Assembly: GCA_029051965.1 (NCBI GenBank)
Contig: JAIDJZ010000075.1
Coordinates: 1-14,524 of the forward strand
DNA: 14,524 nt
Direction of reading: 5' to 3'
From: Paramuribaculum sp.
GTDB taxonomy: Bacteria > Bacteroidota > Bacteroidia > Bacteroidales > Muribaculaceae
Part shown: positions 14,428 to 14,524 of the stretch, piece by piece
Layout: the number at the start of each line of letters is the position of its first letter
Position numbering within the stretch: position 1 is the first letter of the stretch
Position numbers and translations under genes: made by a program
The notes under the pieces: model-generated
Seen by the model: the letters and a program-made list of their open reading frames with translations, nothing else
Databases searched by the model: none
Told to the model about the DNA's origin: nothing

Positions 14428-14524
14428 GCTGGTGGTGTGCGTCTTGGGGGCGGTCCGTGATAACGGCCCGTCTGCGGCGTTGCTTTCGGCACTCGGATTC
14501 GGTCACGGACGCCAGTCCGCTCCC

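Larger units (their letters stand above)
13638..14524. repeat. Modular hairpin repeat array, cut by the window edge
   Basis: A core of about 34 bp (GGCGGTYCGTGATAACGG, then CCCGTCTGCGGCGT in most copies) starts at 13638, 13858, 13944, 14071, 14157, 14284 and 14449. The steps are 220, 86, 127, 86, 127 and 165 bp, so 13858-14283 consists of two 213-bp higher-order units. Three tail types follow the core: one with CGAAGG...CCTTCG and CAGTCATTGACTG arms (13673-13716, 13979-14022), one starting GCTTTCGGC (after 13858, 14157, 14449) and one starting GCGAGCCGG (after 14071, 14284). Four tails end in a CATCYGAAYCG segment followed by TTCTGACGAACC (ends at 13760, 14066, 14279, 14406). Open frames here are short, unrelated to any family I know and built from the repeat, so I call no gene in these 900 bp. 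The last copy is incomplete. Confidence 0.9.

Noticed and set aside
13638..14524. CRISPR array
   Set aside because: The repeats are evenly related but spaced 86-220 bp apart, the intervening sequences are themselves repeated, and no cas gene is present.

Overview
The window looks like chromosomal DNA of a Bacteroidales gut anaerobe, most likely the Muribaculaceae (S24-7). The reasons are perfect TAnnTTTG -7 promoter boxes in front of several genes, starts without clear Shine-Dalgarno sequences, a DUF4491 membrane protein, a TolC/HlyD/ABC-2 efflux operon of the Bacteroidales type, and GC-rich genes separated by AT-rich spacers. The family assignment is inference from gene content, not from a marker gene. 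No IS element, phage gene, tRNA, rRNA or CRISPR array is visible.

Layout. (1) 1-299: a gene-free start with a weak terminator-like hairpin, a promoter-like box and two tandem copies of a short repeat. (2) 300-2830, minus strand: bioB followed by an overlapping or closely abutting gene for a transmembrane Ser/Thr protein kinase. (3) 2965-8071, plus strand: an export operon (TolC-type outer-membrane channel, HlyD-type periplasmic adaptor, two ABC-2-type permeases) with no ATPase gene beside it. (4) 8108-12503, minus strand: an apparent operon of polA, a TPM-domain zinc-ribbon membrane protein and a DUF4491 protein. (5) 12652-13626, plus strand: a trans-polyprenyl diphosphate synthase. (6) 13627-14524: almost 900 bp without a credible gene, filled by a modular array of hairpin-forming repeats that runs off the window edge.

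How the parts relate. The efflux operon would form a complete inner-to-outer-membrane export machine apart from its energy source. The polyprenyl synthase would supply quinone or lipid-carrier side chains. BioB makes biotin, and the link between BioB and its overlapping kinase is unknown.

Main oddities: a repeat with a 30-bp invariant core whose end supplies the TAA stop codon of two unrelated genes (kinase and DUF4491); a hairpin array with alternating 86-bp and 127-bp steps and compensatory base changes; a DNA polymerase I whose proofreading-site residues have been replaced; and a biotin synthase with Ser at one auxiliary-cluster Cys position plus several extra cysteines.
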